From positions 258,902 to 322,901 of the forward strand of contig JAFYXV010000003.1 of NCBI GenBank assembly GCA_017557885.1: 64,000 bases of DNA, in the 5' to 3' direction. A program made the position numbers and the translations under genes. This DNA comes from a bacterium (GTDB lineage Bacteria > Auribacterota > UBA3054). Numbering within the stretch: position 1 is the first letter of the stretch; every line of letters starts with the position of its first letter. Positions 52,111-61,115 of this stretch are shown here, one piece after another. Below the pieces are notes generated by a model, which saw nothing but the letters and a program-made list of their open reading frames with translations, was not told the origin of the DNA and ran no database searches.

Positions 52111-53625
52111 TCAGCCAATCAGTTCCTTCAGCGCGCTCTTAACTGAAAAGCGATTGCGCAGCATTACCAGCAGGAAATAAGCCAAAGCGCCCGCCGCCGC
52201 TAAGGAAGCCAGCTTAAGAAGCCCCTCCAGTGGCAGGAAGGAGCGCGCCGCAAGAACGGCGGCGAACATCACCAGAGCGGAAAGAAAACTCTTCAAAAAG
52301 AAGCCCAGGTCCAAAAATCTCAAGGGCGCAAACCCGTAGCTACGGACTTTCAGGGCGCACATCATAAGAAGCAGAAGGTAAGAGACCACTGAAGAGACCG
52401 CGGTGCACCACATGCCGAACCTGGCTGTGAAAAGCGTGTTCAAAAAAAGGCAGGCCAGGGCGGCGCTGAAATTGGCCAGAAACAAAAAACGGCTGTGCCC
52501 TTTCAGGAATATGACGTTGTGATAAAAAGCGATCAGCTGGGAAAGGAAAGCGCCGGAAAGAGGCAAAAGGAAAAACCAAAGGGAAGTTCTGAATTCCCCT
52601 CTTCCGGTCATAAAGTCCAAAAGGTCGTTGTGGGTGGCCAGAAGCCCGAAAAACAAAGGCAGCGCCAGGAAAAAGTAAAGTCTCGCGAAACGCCGGCAGA
52701 TCTCGACGACCGTCTCCTTGCCTTTCTTGCTGACGGCTTCAGCCAGCACCGGAAGAAGCGTATAAGCGATGGGCAGCCCCAGATACTGGATAAGCATGGC
52801 GATCTTCAAAGAAGCGTCGTAGCGTCCGACTTCGCCGGCTCCCGTCTGGAAACCCAAAATGACCTTGCCGCCCGTCCCGAAGAGCCAGGTGGAAAGGCCG
52901 AACATCATAAGCGGCGCGCCGAAAACTATCATGCCCCCGAGAGCCGGGAGCGCCGGGCCGTCCTTGGGCAAATTGAACTCGTCGTCGCCTTCAGCCGGCG
53001 CGCTATCATCGGCTCTGCCGAACTCCAGACAGGCGAATATAAGGTAGAGTATAACGACGTAGGCGCCCTTAGTAAGCAGAGACAACTTTATGATCTGCGC
53101 AAGGTCGAAACCGGCTTTGGAGGCGTAAAGGTAAACGCCGAGGATCGCCGCCGTATAGACCATCCTGGCAAAAGAATGGAAATCTATCCTGAGCCTGGCG
53201 CGGAAGCTGCCGTCCAGCAGAAGCTCCAGGGCGTTCAAAAGGATCAAAGGCAGCGCCGCTCTTAAGCATTCCAGCGCCGCCGGCGTCTTTATCACCTTCT
53301 CCGCGATCACGGGATCAAGGAAGCCCATGACGGCGGTCAATATAACGCCCAACGCGATGATGAGCAGAGAGGACAGGATAAAGAGAGTGCGCACATAAGC
53401 GCTTTTGTGCGAACCTCCCAGGAAGCGGATGACGGACTGGCTCAAGCCCAGCCCGGTCAGGATAACGGCCACGGAATAGATCTGCTCGATAAGCCCCCAG
53501 GTCCCGAAAACTTCGGAGCCGAACGCGCCGCCCAGGATATAGATGAGCAGGAAACCCCTTATGAAATCAAGGATGTCCGAAACTCCCCTGACGAGGACGA
53601 AGAAATATTCCCTTTTCTTTTCCAT
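52111..53625 (-). CDS. Wzx/MATE-like polysaccharide flippase
   Basis: 504 residues, about 12-14 membrane helices. The N-terminus (FFVLVRGVSDILDFIRGFLLIYILG, here only in part) and the LGLSQSVIRFLGG loop are typical of O-antigen/teichoic-acid-type lipid-linked sugar exporters of the MOP superfamily. A charged cytoplasmic loop with FGRADDSAPAEGDDEF lies in the middle. It would flip undecaprenyl-linked oligosaccharides. Its ATG shares one base with the stop of the carboxypeptidase gene. The glycosyltransferase two genes upstream fits the same pathway. Confidence 0.85.
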   Translation of the reverse strand: MEKKREYFFVLVRGVSDILDFIRGFLLIYILGGAFGSEVFGTWGLIEQIYSVAVILTGLGLSQSVIRFLGGSHKSAYVRTLFILSSLLIIALGVILTAVMGFLDPVIAEKVIKTPAALECLRAALPLILLNALELLLDGSFRARLRIDFHSFARMVYTAAILGVYLYASKAGFDLAQIIKLSLLTKGAYVVILYLIFACLEFGRADDSAPAEGDDEFNLPKDGPALPALGGMIVFGAPLMMFGLSTWLFGTGGKVILGFQTGAGEVGRYDASLKIAMLIQYLGLPIAYTLLPVLAEAVSKKGKETVVEICRRFARLYFFLALPLFFGLLATHNDLLDFMTGRGEFRTSLWFFLLPLSGAFLSQLIAFYHNVIFLKGHSRFLFLANFSAALACLFLNTLFTARFGMWCTAVSSVVSYLLLLMMCALKVRSYGFAPLRFLDLGFFLKSFLSALVMFAAVLAARSFLPLEGLLKLASLAAAGALAYFLLVMLRNRFSVKSALKELIG

Positions 53626-54614
53626 CAGAGTTTCTGCTGATAACCCCAGTTCAAAAGATTTTTAACGGCGTCGTCCCTTTCCTTTTTGGAGGGCGCGCCG
53701 ATGATGACCAGTATCATCCTGCGTCCGTCCCTCAGGCAGGTGGCGGTCACGCAGAAGCCCGCCTGGGCGTAATACCCGGTCTTCAAACCGTCCACGCCCT
53801 GGAAGCGTCCCACAAGCCCGTTGCGGTTGCTCAGCTGGAAGGTGCCGTTCCTGAATGTGTCGAGCCTGGTGCTGGACCATTCCAAAACTTTCGGGAACTT
53901 CAGAAGCTCTCTGGCCAGTATGGCCATGTCAATGGCCGAGGAAACGTTGTTGGCGCCCTTCTTTGGCAATCCGTGCGGATTGTAAAATTTCGTGGCGCTC
54001 ATGCCCAGCTGGGCGGCTCTCTTGTTCATCATGGAAACGAAATCATCCACATTGCCGCCCAACGTCTCCGCCACGGCGAAGGCCGCGTCGTTGGCGCTCA
54101 TGATCATCACGGCCTTCAGCAGTTCCTCCAGGGGGAACTGCTCTTTCTCCGCCAGATAGACCTGGCTGCCTCCAATTTTGGAAGCCGCCGCGCTTACTCT
54201 CACAATGCCGTCCAGTTTCGCTTCGCCTCTTTGGTCCGCCTCCACCGCCAGCAAGGTGGTCATCATCTTCGTCATGGAGGCTATCTCCAGAGCGTTCTTC
54301 TCGTTTTTCGCCCACAGTATGTCGCCTTTGCTGGCGTCAACAAGCACGCCGGCTTTTATGTTGCCCAGGCCTTTCACCACATCTCCTCTTTTGACCTTGC
54401 TGATGTTCCAGACCGTGGCCAGTTTCTCCTGGGACTTTTCCGGCTTCTTCTCAGGCAGTTCCGGGACTTCCATCTCCTCCAGCTCTGTGATCAGGGATTT
54501 CGGCTCGGCGTTAATCTTCTCCTTCCCCTTTCCGGGCAAAAGGATCAAAACAATAGCGGCGGCCGTGATAAGGATAAGCAGAAGATACTTGTACTTTTTA
54601 AGGAATGATGCCAT
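53625..54614 (-). CDS. dacF: D-alanyl-D-alanine carboxypeptidase (S11 family)
   Basis: 329 residues. Membrane segment at about 9-27. Active-site motifs: SMTK with nucleophile Ser about 113, SAN (about 172-174) and KTG in GLKTGYYAQAG. Trims the terminal D-Ala of peptidoglycan stems in the periplasm. Unlike classic PBP5 there is no C-terminal amphipathic anchor; anchoring appears to be N-terminal. Lies between the HAD gene (3 bases) and the flippase (1-base overlap). Confidence 0.92.
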   Translation of the reverse strand: MASFLKKYKYLLLILITAAAIVLILLPGKGKEKINAEPKSLITELEEMEVPELPEKKPEKSQEKLATVWNISKVKRGDVVKGLGNIKAGVLVDASKGDILWAKNEKNALEIASMTKMMTTLLAVEADQRGEAKLDGIVRVSAAASKIGGSQVYLAEKEQFPLEELLKAVMIMSANDAAFAVAETLGGNVDDFVSMMNKRAAQLGMSATKFYNPHGLPKKGANNVSSAIDMAILARELLKFPKVLEWSSTRLDTFRNGTFQLSNRNGLVGRFQGVDGLKTGYYAQAGFCVTATCLRDGRRMILVIIGAPSKKERDDAVKNLLNWGYQQKL

Positions 54615-54617
54615 TTT

Positions 54618-55241
54618 TCAAAGGAGGGAAAGTTTTTTTAATTGTATTTTAAGATCCTTGAGATCCCGGTAAAGGATTGTTTGCACACCCAGAGCGGCCG
54701 CGCCTTCTACGTTTTCGGCGCGGTCGTCGATAAGCAGGGCGTTCTCGGCCCTGACGCCTATGATGGAAAGCGCCTTTTCATAGAATTCCTTCTGCGGCTT
54801 CAAAGCATGAAGTTCGTAGGAAGGAAGCCAGCCGTTCATGAATTCCAGGGAAGGGTTGTCCTCCCTGACTCTCTTCAAGTGTTCATAATTCGTGTTGGAC
54901 AAAACGAAGGAAGGATATTTTTTCTGAAGTTCGGAAGCAAGAAGAGCCGTCTCCCCCGCCGGGCCGAAAATATCGTTCCAGGCGCTGCGGAAACTCTCCG
55001 TCTCCAACTTCACGTCAAGCGTTCTTTCCACCGCTTCCTTGAGATCCATAAAAGAGCAGCGTCCTGTTTCGAAATCGTTCAAGGGCCCGGACAGTTTCCT
55101 CTGAAGGGCCTCTTTCCTGAAGACCCAGCGCAAAAAGACGCCAAGCGGAAGCAGACGCAAAAAATTGCGCCACAAGACGCGGTGGGAGAATGGAACCAAA
55201 ACCCCGCCAAGATCCCAGAATATAGCTTTCACTTCCGCCAT
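54618..55241 (-). CDS. HAD-superfamily (subfamily IA) hydrolase
   Basis: 207 residues. FWDLGGVLVPF gives motif I with the nucleophile Asp but a Gly two residues on, as in YihX-type sugar-phosphate phosphatases; SNTNYEHL is motif II; ALKPQKEFYEKAL and LIDDRAENVEGA are motifs III and IV. The substrate is probably a small phosphate ester, perhaps a sugar phosphate given the glycosyltransferase next to it. It lies 2 bases after the glycosyltransferase gene. Confidence 0.88.
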   Translation of the reverse strand: MAEVKAIFWDLGGVLVPFSHRVLWRNFLRLLPLGVFLRWVFRKEALQRKLSGPLNDFETGRCSFMDLKEAVERTLDVKLETESFRSAWNDIFGPAGETALLASELQKKYPSFVLSNTNYEHLKRVREDNPSLEFMNGWLPSYELHALKPQKEFYEKALSIIGVRAENALLIDDRAENVEGAAALGVQTILYRDLKDLKIQLKKLSLL

Positions 55242-55243
55242 TA

Positions 55244-56179
55244 TTATCCCCTCAGGCCCTCCGAATCAGGACAGCCCCTGAGATACCAGGAAAACAATCC
55301 GGCGTACAGTTTCGTCTTGGATTTGATCTTCTCCTTCAAACCCAAAGTCAGGATCGTCAGCAAAGAATATGCCAGAAGATTTATGAAAGTCCTCAGAAAA
55401 ACTCCAACGTTCAGGACAAGGAGGGCGAAGGTTCCGTAGCGCAGCTTGAAGAAAAGTTTCCTGGATCTGTGAAATTCGATCCTGGCTTTAAGGGGCACCT
55501 TGTTGGCGGAGCGACCCTGCAGGTGCGTGGCTTTGACACTTGGAAAATGCACGACTTTGAAACCGTTGTCCCTCATGCGGCAGCACCATTCCGTTTCCTC
55601 GAAGAAGAAGAAGAAACGGTCGTCAAGCGGCCCGGCTTTTTTTATCGCTTCGCGGTTCACCAGCATGGCCGCGCCGAGAAGGCTCTCGACTTCCAGGGGA
55701 TCTTCGCCGGCTGGGTGGGACTTTCTGTAGCGCTTTTGGAAAAGAGAACGATTAATGAGTTCGCTCGCCAAAGTCGGAACGGGGCCGTAGGAGAACTGCG
55801 GACTCCCGTCCTCCCTTAGGAAACTCACGCTTCCCAGCCCGAAAGCTTTGATCTTTCCGGCCTCTTCCAAAAGATCTTTCAAAAAATCCGGTGGAAGAAG
55901 CAGGTCGGAGTTCAGAAGAAGGAAGTAATCGTATCCATCCCTTGCGAGCACTTTGTTGAAAGCGCCGGCAAAGCCAAGGTTTTCCGGAAGCGCTAGAAGC
56001 TCCGCCTCCCCTTTCATCTTCTCAAGCCTTTCCTTTTCGCCGGCCGCTGTGGAAGCGTTGTCTATTAGAACGAGGTCGTGATCAACTCCCCTTCCGGCAG
56101 CCTTCAGGGACTCCAACGCGCCCCGGAGTTCTTCCGAGGTGTTGTAGTTAAGGAAAGCCAAAAGGATCTTGGCGCTCAT
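55244..56179 (-). CDS. family 2 glycosyltransferase
   Basis: 311 residues. GT-A fold: ILLAFLNYNTSEELRGALESL, DLVLIDNASTAAG, PENLGFAGAFNKVL and LLLNSDLLLPPDFL (metal-binding region), then the acceptor-side FFEETEWCCRMRDNGFKV. This is the rhamnosyltransferase/WcaA-like group, which adds sugars to cell-surface polysaccharides at the membrane. A C-terminal hydrophobic stretch (about 250-285) suggests membrane association. It starts 4 bases after guaB. Confidence 0.9.
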   Translation of the reverse strand: MSAKILLAFLNYNTSEELRGALESLKAAGRGVDHDLVLIDNASTAAGEKERLEKMKGEAELLALPENLGFAGAFNKVLARDGYDYFLLLNSDLLLPPDFLKDLLEEAGKIKAFGLGSVSFLREDGSPQFSYGPVPTLASELINRSLFQKRYRKSHPAGEDPLEVESLLGAAMLVNREAIKKAGPLDDRFFFFFEETEWCCRMRDNGFKVVHFPSVKATHLQGRSANKVPLKARIEFHRSRKLFFKLRYGTFALLVLNVGVFLRTFINLLAYSLLTILTLGLKEKIKSKTKLYAGLFSWYLRGCPDSEGLRG

Positions 56180-56183
56180 TTTA

Positions 56184-57683
56184 TCAGCGGTCAGACGTTG
56201 AATGGTAGTTCGGGGCTTCCTTGCTTATCCTGATGTCGTGGGGATGGGCTTCCCTGATGCCGGAAGCCGTGATGCGGCGGAAAATGCCGTTGTGCCTGAG
56301 TTCCTCGATATTGCGGCAGCCGTTGTAGCCCAGGGAGGATCTCAAGCCTCCGGCGAACTGGGTGAGCACGTCCCCCACGTGTCCGGCGTAAGGAACCATG
56401 CCCTCGATGCCTTCGGGGACGAGCTTGTCGGTGGAGACGTCCTGCTGGCTGTAGCGCTCGCGGCTGGATTTGGAGTCGAGCATAGCCCCGAGGCTTCCCA
56501 TGCCGCGGTAAACCACGAAGCGGCGGCCCTGGTGGATGATCTTCTCGCCGGGGCTCTCTTCCGTGCCGGCCAAGGTGGAGCCCATCATGATGCAGCTGGC
56601 GCCCGCCACGATGGCTTTGGCCACGTCGCCGGAATGCCTGATGCCGCCGTCGCTGATGATTGGGATCTCCTCGTCCACGCCCTGGGTGGCTTCATAGACC
56701 GCGGTGATCTGGGGAATGCCCACGCCGGTGATGACTCTGGTAGTGCAGATGGAGCCCGGCCCGATGCCGACCTTGACGGCGTCCGCGCCCGCCTCCAGAA
56801 GCGCTCTGGCGCCCTCTCTGGTGGCCACGTTGCCAGCTATGACGTCCACTTCGGAATAATTCTTCTTCATGTATTTGACCATCTCGATGACGCCCTTAGA
56901 GTGGGCGTGCGCCGTATCGACGACGATGACGTCCACGCCCACCCCGGCGAGTTTCTCGACTCGCTCGAAATCGTTGGTGCCGCAGGCCGCGGCGCAGAGC
57001 AAACGGTGCTTCTTGTCGCGGGAAACAAAAGGCTCGATGCCTTTGACGATGTTCCTGACGTCGGTGTAGCTGTAAAGGCCGACCAGTTTGCCGTCCTCGA
57101 CTATCGGAAGCTTGCCGACTTTGTTGCGGCTCATGATGGCGTAGGCTTCGTCGATGGTGGTGGTCCTGGGGGCGGTGATGAGTTTCTTGGTCATCACTTC
57201 GCTGAGCTTCACGTTAGTGGATTCCAGATACCTCAGGTCCCTGGAGGTCAGGATGCCCGTCAGCTTGCCCTGGGAATTGGTGATGGGAAAACCGTGGAAA
57301 CCGTAGCCTTTCTCCTTGGCGATCTTCAGAAGCTCGTCCACCGTCAGGTCTTCCTGGAAGATGACTGGCTCGTTGATGAGGCCGTTCAGATAGTGCTTTA
57401 CCTTCTGGACTTCCGCGGCCTGCATTACAGGGTTCAGGGCCCTGTGGATAACGCCTATGCCGCCGCTCCTGGCCATCTCTATGGCCATCTCGGATTCCGT
57501 CACCGTATCCATGGCGGCGGAGATGAAGGGAATGTTCAAAGTGATGTTCCTCGTGAGCCTGGTCTGCAGACTGGTCTGGGAAGGCAGGAAGTCCGCATAC
57601 TGGGTGATGAGCGTCACATCGTCGAAGGTCAGGGCGGTGAAGCCGGCCTCCTTCATGAATTCATCGACTTTAGGGTTTATCAT
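56184..57683 (-). CDS. guaB: IMP dehydrogenase
   Basis: 499 residues. Oxidises IMP to XMP, the committed step to GMP. Catalytic Cys about 311 in [15 protein letters not shown]; a CBS-domain pair at about 100-215 ([22 protein letters not shown] and [16 protein letters not shown], each here in part) is the regulatory insertion; [13 protein letters not shown] and GMGSL follow. It lies 21 bases after purD, so purine genes head this operon. Confidence 0.97.
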   Translation of the reverse strand: MINPKVDEFMKEAGFTALTFDDVTLITQYADFLPSQTSLQTRLTRNITLNIPFISAAMDTVTESEMAIEMARSGGIGVIHRALNPVMQAAEVQKVKHYLNGLINEPVIFQEDLTVDELLKIAKEKGYGFHGFPITNSQGKLTGILTSRDLRYLESTNVKLSEVMTKKLITAPRTTTIDEAYAIMSRNKVGKLPIVEDGKLVGLYSYTDVRNIVKGIEPFVSRDKKHRLLCAAACGTNDFERVEKLAGVGVDVIVVDTAHAHSKGVIEMVKYMKKNYSEVDVIAGNVATREGARALLEAGADAVKVGIGPGSICTTRVITGVGIPQITAVYEATQGVDEEIPIISDGGIRHSGDVAKAIVAGASCIMMGSTLAGTEESPGEKIIHQGRRFVVYRGMGSLGAMLDSKSSRERYSQQDVSTDKLVPEGIEGMVPYAGHVGDVLTQFAGGLRSSLGYNGCRNIEELRHNGIFRRITASGIREAHPHDIRISKEAPNYHSTSDR

Positions 57684-57704
57684 ATTTTATATCCTCTGGA
57701 TTGT

Positions 57705-58985
57705 TTACTCGGATTTGGCAAGGGCTTTGGCCGCGATATCATGACGGTAATGAGCGCCCTCGAAAGTTATTTTCTCCACGCCCCTGTAGGCGGCCTCGCA
57801 GGCTTCTTTGATGCTGTTGCCCAAAGAAGTCACGCCCAGGACGCGCCCGCCGGAAGTCAGAAGCCTTTCGCCTTTCCTGACCGTTCCGGCCTGGAAAACG
57901 ACCGTGTCGGGCAGAGCCGCGGCATCTTCTACGCCTTTGATCTCCATGTGCTTGGTATAAGAGCCCGGATAGCCCTTGGAAGCCATGATGACGCAGACCG
58001 CGGGACGGGGATCCCACTTAAGCTGTACGTCCGCAAGGCGACCTCTCTCGATGGAAAGGAAAACGTCCACCAGATTGTTCTTCAGCCTGGGCAGGACCGC
58101 CTGTGTTTCAGGGTCGCCGAAACGCACATTGTATTCCAGGACGTTCACGCCTTTGCTGCCGATCATCAAGCCGGCGTAGATGACGCCCCTGTAATCCATC
58201 CCCTCTTCCTTTATGCCCTTCAATGTGGGAAGCAATATCTTCTCCATGACCTTCTTCTTGAGCTCGTCAGTCACCACGGGCGCCGGGGAATAGGCTCCCA
58301 TGCCGCCGGTGTTGGGACCCTGGTCGTAATCATAGACGCGCTTGTGGTCCTGGGCGCTCTCCAAGGGAACGATGGTCTTGCCGTCGGTGAAAGCCAATAT
58401 GGAGGCCTCTTCGCCGTCCAGCAATTCCTCTATTATGATCTCGCCGCCGGCGGCGCCGAAGACTTTGTCTTCAAGGGTTGCCTTGACGGCCTCGAAAGCC
58501 TCCTCTTTGCTCTGGCAGACGAAGACGCCCTTGCCGGCCGCCAAACCGTCTGCCTTCACCACGCACCTTCCGCCGTTCTTCTCTATGTAAGCTTTGGCGG
58601 CCGCGGGATCTGAAAAGACTTCGAAATCGGCGGTCGGGATCCCGTATTTGCGCATGAATTTCTTGGCGAAGATCTTGGAGCCTTCGAGCCTGGCCCCCGC
58701 CTCGTCCGGGCCTATGACCGCCAGGCCCTGGTTTCTCAAAACATTGGCCACGCCGGCGCACAAAGGCGCCTCCGGGCCTATCATCACAAGCTGTATATTG
58801 TTTTCTCTGGCAAATTTAGCCAAGGCTTTGCCATCCGTTGCGTCAATACCGGTGTCTTCGCAGAAACTTAGAAGACCAGCGTTAGCCCCTTTCGTGACAT
58901 AGATCTTCTCCGTCTGGGGAGCCAGACTCATTTTCCAGGCCAGGGCATGTTCCCGGCCGCCGCCGCCCAAAAGCAGGATCTTCAT
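57705..58985 (-). CDS. purD: phosphoribosylamine-glycine ligase
   Basis: 426 residues. ATP-grasp enzyme of purine synthesis. KILLLGGGGREHALAW at the N-terminus, IGPEAPLCAGVAN, KADGLAAGKGVFVC, DHKRVYDYDQGPNTGGMGAYSP and VLEYNVRFGDPETQ are the family landmarks. First gene of the purD-guaB-GT2-HAD-dacF-flippase unit. Confidence 0.97.
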   Translation of the reverse strand: MKILLLGGGGREHALAWKMSLAPQTEKIYVTKGANAGLLSFCEDTGIDATDGKALAKFARENNIQLVMIGPEAPLCAGVANVLRNQGLAVIGPDEAGARLEGSKIFAKKFMRKYGIPTADFEVFSDPAAAKAYIEKNGGRCVVKADGLAAGKGVFVCQSKEEAFEAVKATLEDKVFGAAGGEIIIEELLDGEEASILAFTDGKTIVPLESAQDHKRVYDYDQGPNTGGMGAYSPAPVVTDELKKKVMEKILLPTLKGIKEEGMDYRGVIYAGLMIGSKGVNVLEYNVRFGDPETQAVLPRLKNNLVDVFLSIERGRLADVQLKWDPRPAVCVIMASKGYPGSYTKHMEIKGVEDAAALPDTVVFQAGTVRKGERLLTSGGRVLGVTSLGNSIKEACEAAYRGVEKITFEGAHYRHDIAAKALAKSE

Positions 58986-59091
58986 AAATCGTCTCCAAAT
59001 TGATATTACTATTTAAAAGGATATTGTAGCAAAAGTCCGCCTGACTGGCAAGGGGCGACGCCGGCTCATAAAGGCCGCTTCGCCCGACCAC

Positions 59092-59120
59092 TTGAATTTA
59101 AAATTCCCTTTTGATAGAAT
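59092..59120 (+). promoter_or_regulatory. promoter of the PEP-CTERM-type protein gene
   Basis: TTGAAT (59092-59097), 17 bases, extended -10 TGA-TAGAAT (TAGAAT at 59115-59120). Leaves a leader of about 70 bases with a good AAGGAG site. Confidence 0.75.
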
Positions 59121-59197
59121 ATTTGCACGAATTTTAATCATAGGACCAGATCAACTGGCCCTGCCAACTGTCCAACAACCATAATTGAAGGAGAAAC

Positions 59198-60892
59198 ATG
59201 AAACGTTTCCTTACCTTGATTGCTTTATTGGCGCTCGCCGGCACGGTCTTCGGCGGCACCACCACCCTGCTTGATCAGGACTTCGAAGGTCTTGAATACG
59301 GCGACGCCCGCAATATGCGCGGCTTCGGGACCTACGTCTCCGCCAACGCCGAGCAGTTCTACTGCAACGTCACCAACGAGTGCGCGATCGGTGAAAAATC
59401 TCTCTGGTCCGGCAAAGTCAAAAAAGAAGGCCAGAGCCAGCGCGGCGGCGTCTGGATCTACATCCCCGAGATCGAGAACGTTATTTCCCAGGAAGGCATC
59501 CTCACCATCAACGCTGAGGTCACCTGCCACTCCAACATGGGCGGCTTCGCCATCGGCACCGGCGACGAAGATACTGACAGCTATCCCGGCGTTTTCGAAA
59601 GCTACTTCTTCGCCAACGGCGGCAACGTCCATCTGAGGAACGCTGAGAACGAAGCTGTTGGCAACGGCTTCGCACACACCTTCAACGTTTTGAAGCCCCT
59701 CACCCTGAAGGTCATCTGCCCCACCGGCGAGATCCTTGCCTATAAGTACGGCGATTCTGAATTCACCCCTGCCGTCGGCACCTTCCTGAACCTTGAGAAA
59801 GTCAAAGCCATCTGCATCGGCGTTTTCGAGCCCCCCTACGGCGCCAACAACAGGCCCGGCGCCAGCATCGATGACATCAAAGTCACCTTCTGCGACGATC
59901 CTCTGATCACCGTTGAAGGCGACACGGTCATCCCCTTCAACAACAGCGACGAAGACAATACCTTCACGGCTACCCTGAGATCCGTCCTCGGCTCCGGCGA
60001 AGTGACCGTGGAAGTGATCGAAGGCAGCAACTGGCTGAAGATCATGGGCACGACCTTCAAGAGATACCAGGTCAAGTCCGGCGAGTCCGTTCCCGTCACT
60101 TACACCATCGACCGCTACATGATCGGCGCCAACACCGGTTTCGCCACCGTGCGCTTCGCCACCGAGACCCAGGTCCTTGACGTTCAGTACGTGATCCAGA
60201 GCGGCACCAGAGGCGGCGGCTACGCCCTCTACTCCACCGACTTTGAAGATATGGAAGACGGCAGCATTCTTGACCAGCCCTGCTGGGTCGCGGCCGGCGC
60301 CGTCAACAACTGCTTGGTCATGGAAGACCCCGATGATCCCGAGAACCGCGTTCTGAAGATCGGCCAGGCCCAGGCTCTGCACACCAAGATCTCCTTCGGC
60401 GCTGAAGAGTACAAAGCCTACGACCTGAAAGTTTCCGGCAGGATCAAATATCCCAGCGAAGCCACCAAGTCCACCATCACCTTCGGCACCGAGCTCACCG
60501 CTGCCAACCGCTACGGCGAATACAGCATCAGGCACACCGCCGACGGCCTCCAGTTCACCGCTGACAACGTCGACGGCGTCTCCATCGACAACTTGGCTCC
60601 CTATGACAAATGGGTGACCTTCAGCTACAGCTTCAACACGGATCCCGCCAACCCCGTCTGCCGCTACATCACCTTCAACGGCGTGCAGTACGACATCAAC
60701 AAGCCGCTCAACCTGAACGACGGCTGGGGCACCTCCGGCTTCACCACCGAGATCCGCAACTACACCTGGAACAGCGGCGCCCTCTACTACCTCGACGATT
60801 GGAAGATCGAACTGGTCAAGGCCGGCACGGTTCCTGAACCGGCTGTCATCGGTCTTCTGGCCCTCGTCGCTCTCTTCCTCCGCAGGAAGTAA
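59198..60892 (+). CDS. secreted beta-sandwich protein with PEP-CTERM-type sorting tail
   Basis: 564 residues. Signal peptide to about residue 20. Two concanavalin-like beta-sandwich regions (about 25-235, starting LLDQDFEGLEYGD, and about 345-535, starting YSTDFEDMEDGS) flank a middle domain (about 240-345) resembling a BACON/Ig fold. The C-terminus is VPEPAVIGLLALVALFLRRK: the Pro-Glu-Pro motif, a hydrophobic helix and a basic end, which is the signature for exosortase processing. No exosortase gene is in the window. No catalytic residues are apparent; a surface or matrix role is likely. Confidence 0.85.
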   Translation: MKRFLTLIALLALAGTVFGGTTTLLDQDFEGLEYGDARNMRGFGTYVSANAEQFYCNVTNECAIGEKSLWSGKVKKEGQSQRGGVWIYIPEIENVISQEGILTINAEVTCHSNMGGFAIGTGDEDTDSYPGVFESYFFANGGNVHLRNAENEAVGNGFAHTFNVLKPLTLKVICPTGEILAYKYGDSEFTPAVGTFLNLEKVKAICIGVFEPPYGANNRPGASIDDIKVTFCDDPLITVEGDTVIPFNNSDEDNTFTATLRSVLGSGEVTVEVIEGSNWLKIMGTTFKRYQVKSGESVPVTYTIDRYMIGANTGFATVRFATETQVLDVQYVIQSGTRGGGYALYSTDFEDMEDGSILDQPCWVAAGAVNNCLVMEDPDDPENRVLKIGQAQALHTKISFGAEEYKAYDLKVSGRIKYPSEATKSTITFGTELTAANRYGEYSIRHTADGLQFTADNVDGVSIDNLAPYDKWVTFSYSFNTDPANPVCRYITFNGVQYDINKPLNLNDGWGTSGFTTEIRNYTWNSGALYYLDDWKIELVKAGTVPEPAVIGLLALVALFLRRK

Positions 60893-60913
60893 GTTTAGCG
60901 ATCTAAACAAGTT

Positions 60914-60946
60914 AAAAAAGGCTCCCGTCAACCGGGAGCCTTTTTT
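60914..60946 (+). terminator. terminator of the PEP-CTERM-type protein gene
   Basis: A 14-bp stem (60914-60927 with 60933-60946) that ends in six T. Confidence 0.92.
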
Positions 60947-60999
60947 ATTTTTATCTCAGGGACAAATCGCAAACAAGCTTCGCTGACCCTTAATTGTGC

Positions 61000-61028
61000 T
61001 TGATTGTGAAGCGGATTTTTGGTTAAAT
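61000..61028 (+). promoter_or_regulatory. promoter of the giant beta-helix protein gene
   Basis: TTGATT (61000-61005), 17 bases, TTAAAT (61023-61028). The predicted start near 61035 gives an 80-base leader. Confidence 0.55.
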
Positions 61029-61049
61029 AATAGATACGAAATAAAAGCT

Positions 61050-61086
61050 GGTTTGTCTGGCCTAGGCGTATAGGCCGGATGAAACC
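61050..61086 (+). promoter_or_regulatory. leader stem-loop before the giant protein
   Basis: Arms 61050-61064 and 61071-61086 pair over 15 positions with one bulged G and a six-base GGCGTA loop. It ends 30 bases before the ATG at 61116 and has no T-run, so it is an mRNA structure rather than a terminator. Confidence 0.5.
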
Positions 61087-61115
61087 AATTAATCTTAAAT
61101 TAAAGGACCAACAAC

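Noticed and set aside
56202-58613. 803-codon open frame on the plus strand
   Set aside because: Antisense to guaB and purD, both unmistakable. It spans their intergenic gap only because of the biased codon usage.
59225-60931. 568-codon open frame on the minus strand
   Set aside because: Antisense to the PEP-CTERM-type gene and runs through its terminator; no domain.
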